NCBI RefSeq assembly: GCF_040438925.1
Contig: NZ_CP159258.1
Coordinates: 1,874,001-1,938,000, forward strand
From: Pseudomonas sp. MYb327
Lineage (GTDB): Bacteria > Pseudomonadota > Gammaproteobacteria > Pseudomonadales > Pseudomonadaceae
Length of the DNA stretch: 64,000 bases
Direction: 5' to 3'
Shown here one piece after another: positions 63,759-64,000 of the stretch (position 1 is the stretch's first letter; each line of letters begins with the position of its first letter). The translations under genes and the position numbers were made by a program. The notes beneath the pieces are model-generated. The model worked only from the letters and a program-made list of their open reading frames with translations. It did not search any database and had not been told where the DNA came from.

Positions 63759-64000
63759 CTATTTCACGGCGCCAAACGACAGGCCGCGGACCAGTTGTTT
63801 CTGGCTGAACCAGCCGAAGATCAGGATCGGCGCGCACGCCAGGGTCGATACGGCCGACAACTTGGCCCAGAACAACCCTTCGGGGCTTGAGTAGGAGGCG
63901 ATCAACGCGGTCAGCGGCGCGGCTTTGGACGAGGTCAGGTTCAGCGACCAGAACGCTTCGTTCCAGCACAGGATCAGCGACAGCAGCACCGTGGACGCCA
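63759..64000 (-). CDS. mtlG: Polyol ABC permease MtlG, C-terminal part
   Basis: The frame runs off the window edge; about 80 C-terminal residues are visible. LILCWNEAFWSLNLTSSKAA is the typical MalG-type permease segment, followed by SPEGLFWAKLSAVSTLACAP and the end QKQLVRGLSFGAVK. It would form the inner-membrane channel with MtlF. Assigned from the family signature and from its position directly upstream of mtlK. Confidence 0.88.
   Translation of the reverse strand, partial: ASTVLLSLILCWNEAFWSLNLTSSKAAPLTALIASYSSPEGLFWAKLSAVSTLACAPILIFGWFSQKQLVRGLSFGAVK

Overview
This window is a stretch of chromosome from a high-GC gammaproteobacterium, almost certainly a member of the Pseudomonas fluorescens group. 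The evidence is the mtl mannitol gene order (mtlG-K-D-Y-Z), an OprD-family porin, DUF1652 and DUF2790 proteins, a gnd-zwf pair next to nhaB, a pseudomonad ecotin, and many GTAGGAGC / TGTGGGAGCGAGC-type REP elements. No rRNA, tRNA, phage, insertion sequence or CRISPR array was seen. Most of the window reads as core or lineage-typical genome with several accessory modules.

Layout. 1-3269: end of a YCF48 beta-propeller gene overlapping an MMPL/RND exporter. 3516-10793: a minus-strand module of aldo/keto reductase, exported flavodoxin, aldo/keto reductase, exported cupin, exported carboxymuconolactone decarboxylase-like protein, lipoprotein hydrolase, exported hydrolase and LysR regulator. It is bracketed by two direct copies of a dispersed intergenic repeat. 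11258-20739: DMT transporter with a His-rich tail, LEA-type lipoprotein, xanthine/uracil permease, a third aldo/keto reductase, zapE, a DinB protein, a GNAT and cptA. 20940-28151: a small coiled-coil protein, the overlapping gnd-zwf-HAD operon, nhaB, a delta-60 repeat protein and a small conserved protein.

28494-35313 is the most distinctive region. A six-gene minus-strand operon has the order and protein types of the Fap functional-amyloid operon: fapA-like, fapB-like, fapC-like, C39 peptidase FapD, FapE-like and the FapF coiled-coil barrel. It converges on a sigma-54 activator of VpsR type and has a plausible -24/-12 promoter in front of fapA. The predicted fibre subunits have no cysteine in the mature chain, so the CxxC motif of described FapB/FapC is absent. 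The large subunit carries two unrelated octapeptide tandem tracts between its second and third amyloid repeats. An intrinsic terminator lies directly after the large-subunit gene.

35667-53564: NadR-like kinase plus pnuC, a chemoreceptor, uppP, a DUF1294 protein, a YjbR protein and LysR diverging from azoR, a secreted hydrolase, an MFS exporter, ybiT, lpxO, a Ku gene, a PQQ sugar dehydrogenase, a GNAT diverging from a RimK-like ATP-grasp protein, and a CorA-like protein with GMS in place of the GMN signature. 53683-54891: a threonine/serine dehydratase gene preceded by a textbook attenuator (an Ile-rich leader peptide and mutually exclusive hairpins). 54936-58397: ecotin, small conserved proteins and an OprD porin. 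58423-64000: the 3' part of the mannitol/arabitol operon, with REP doublets in two intergenic gaps.

All functions are inferred by reading the sequence; no database search was run.
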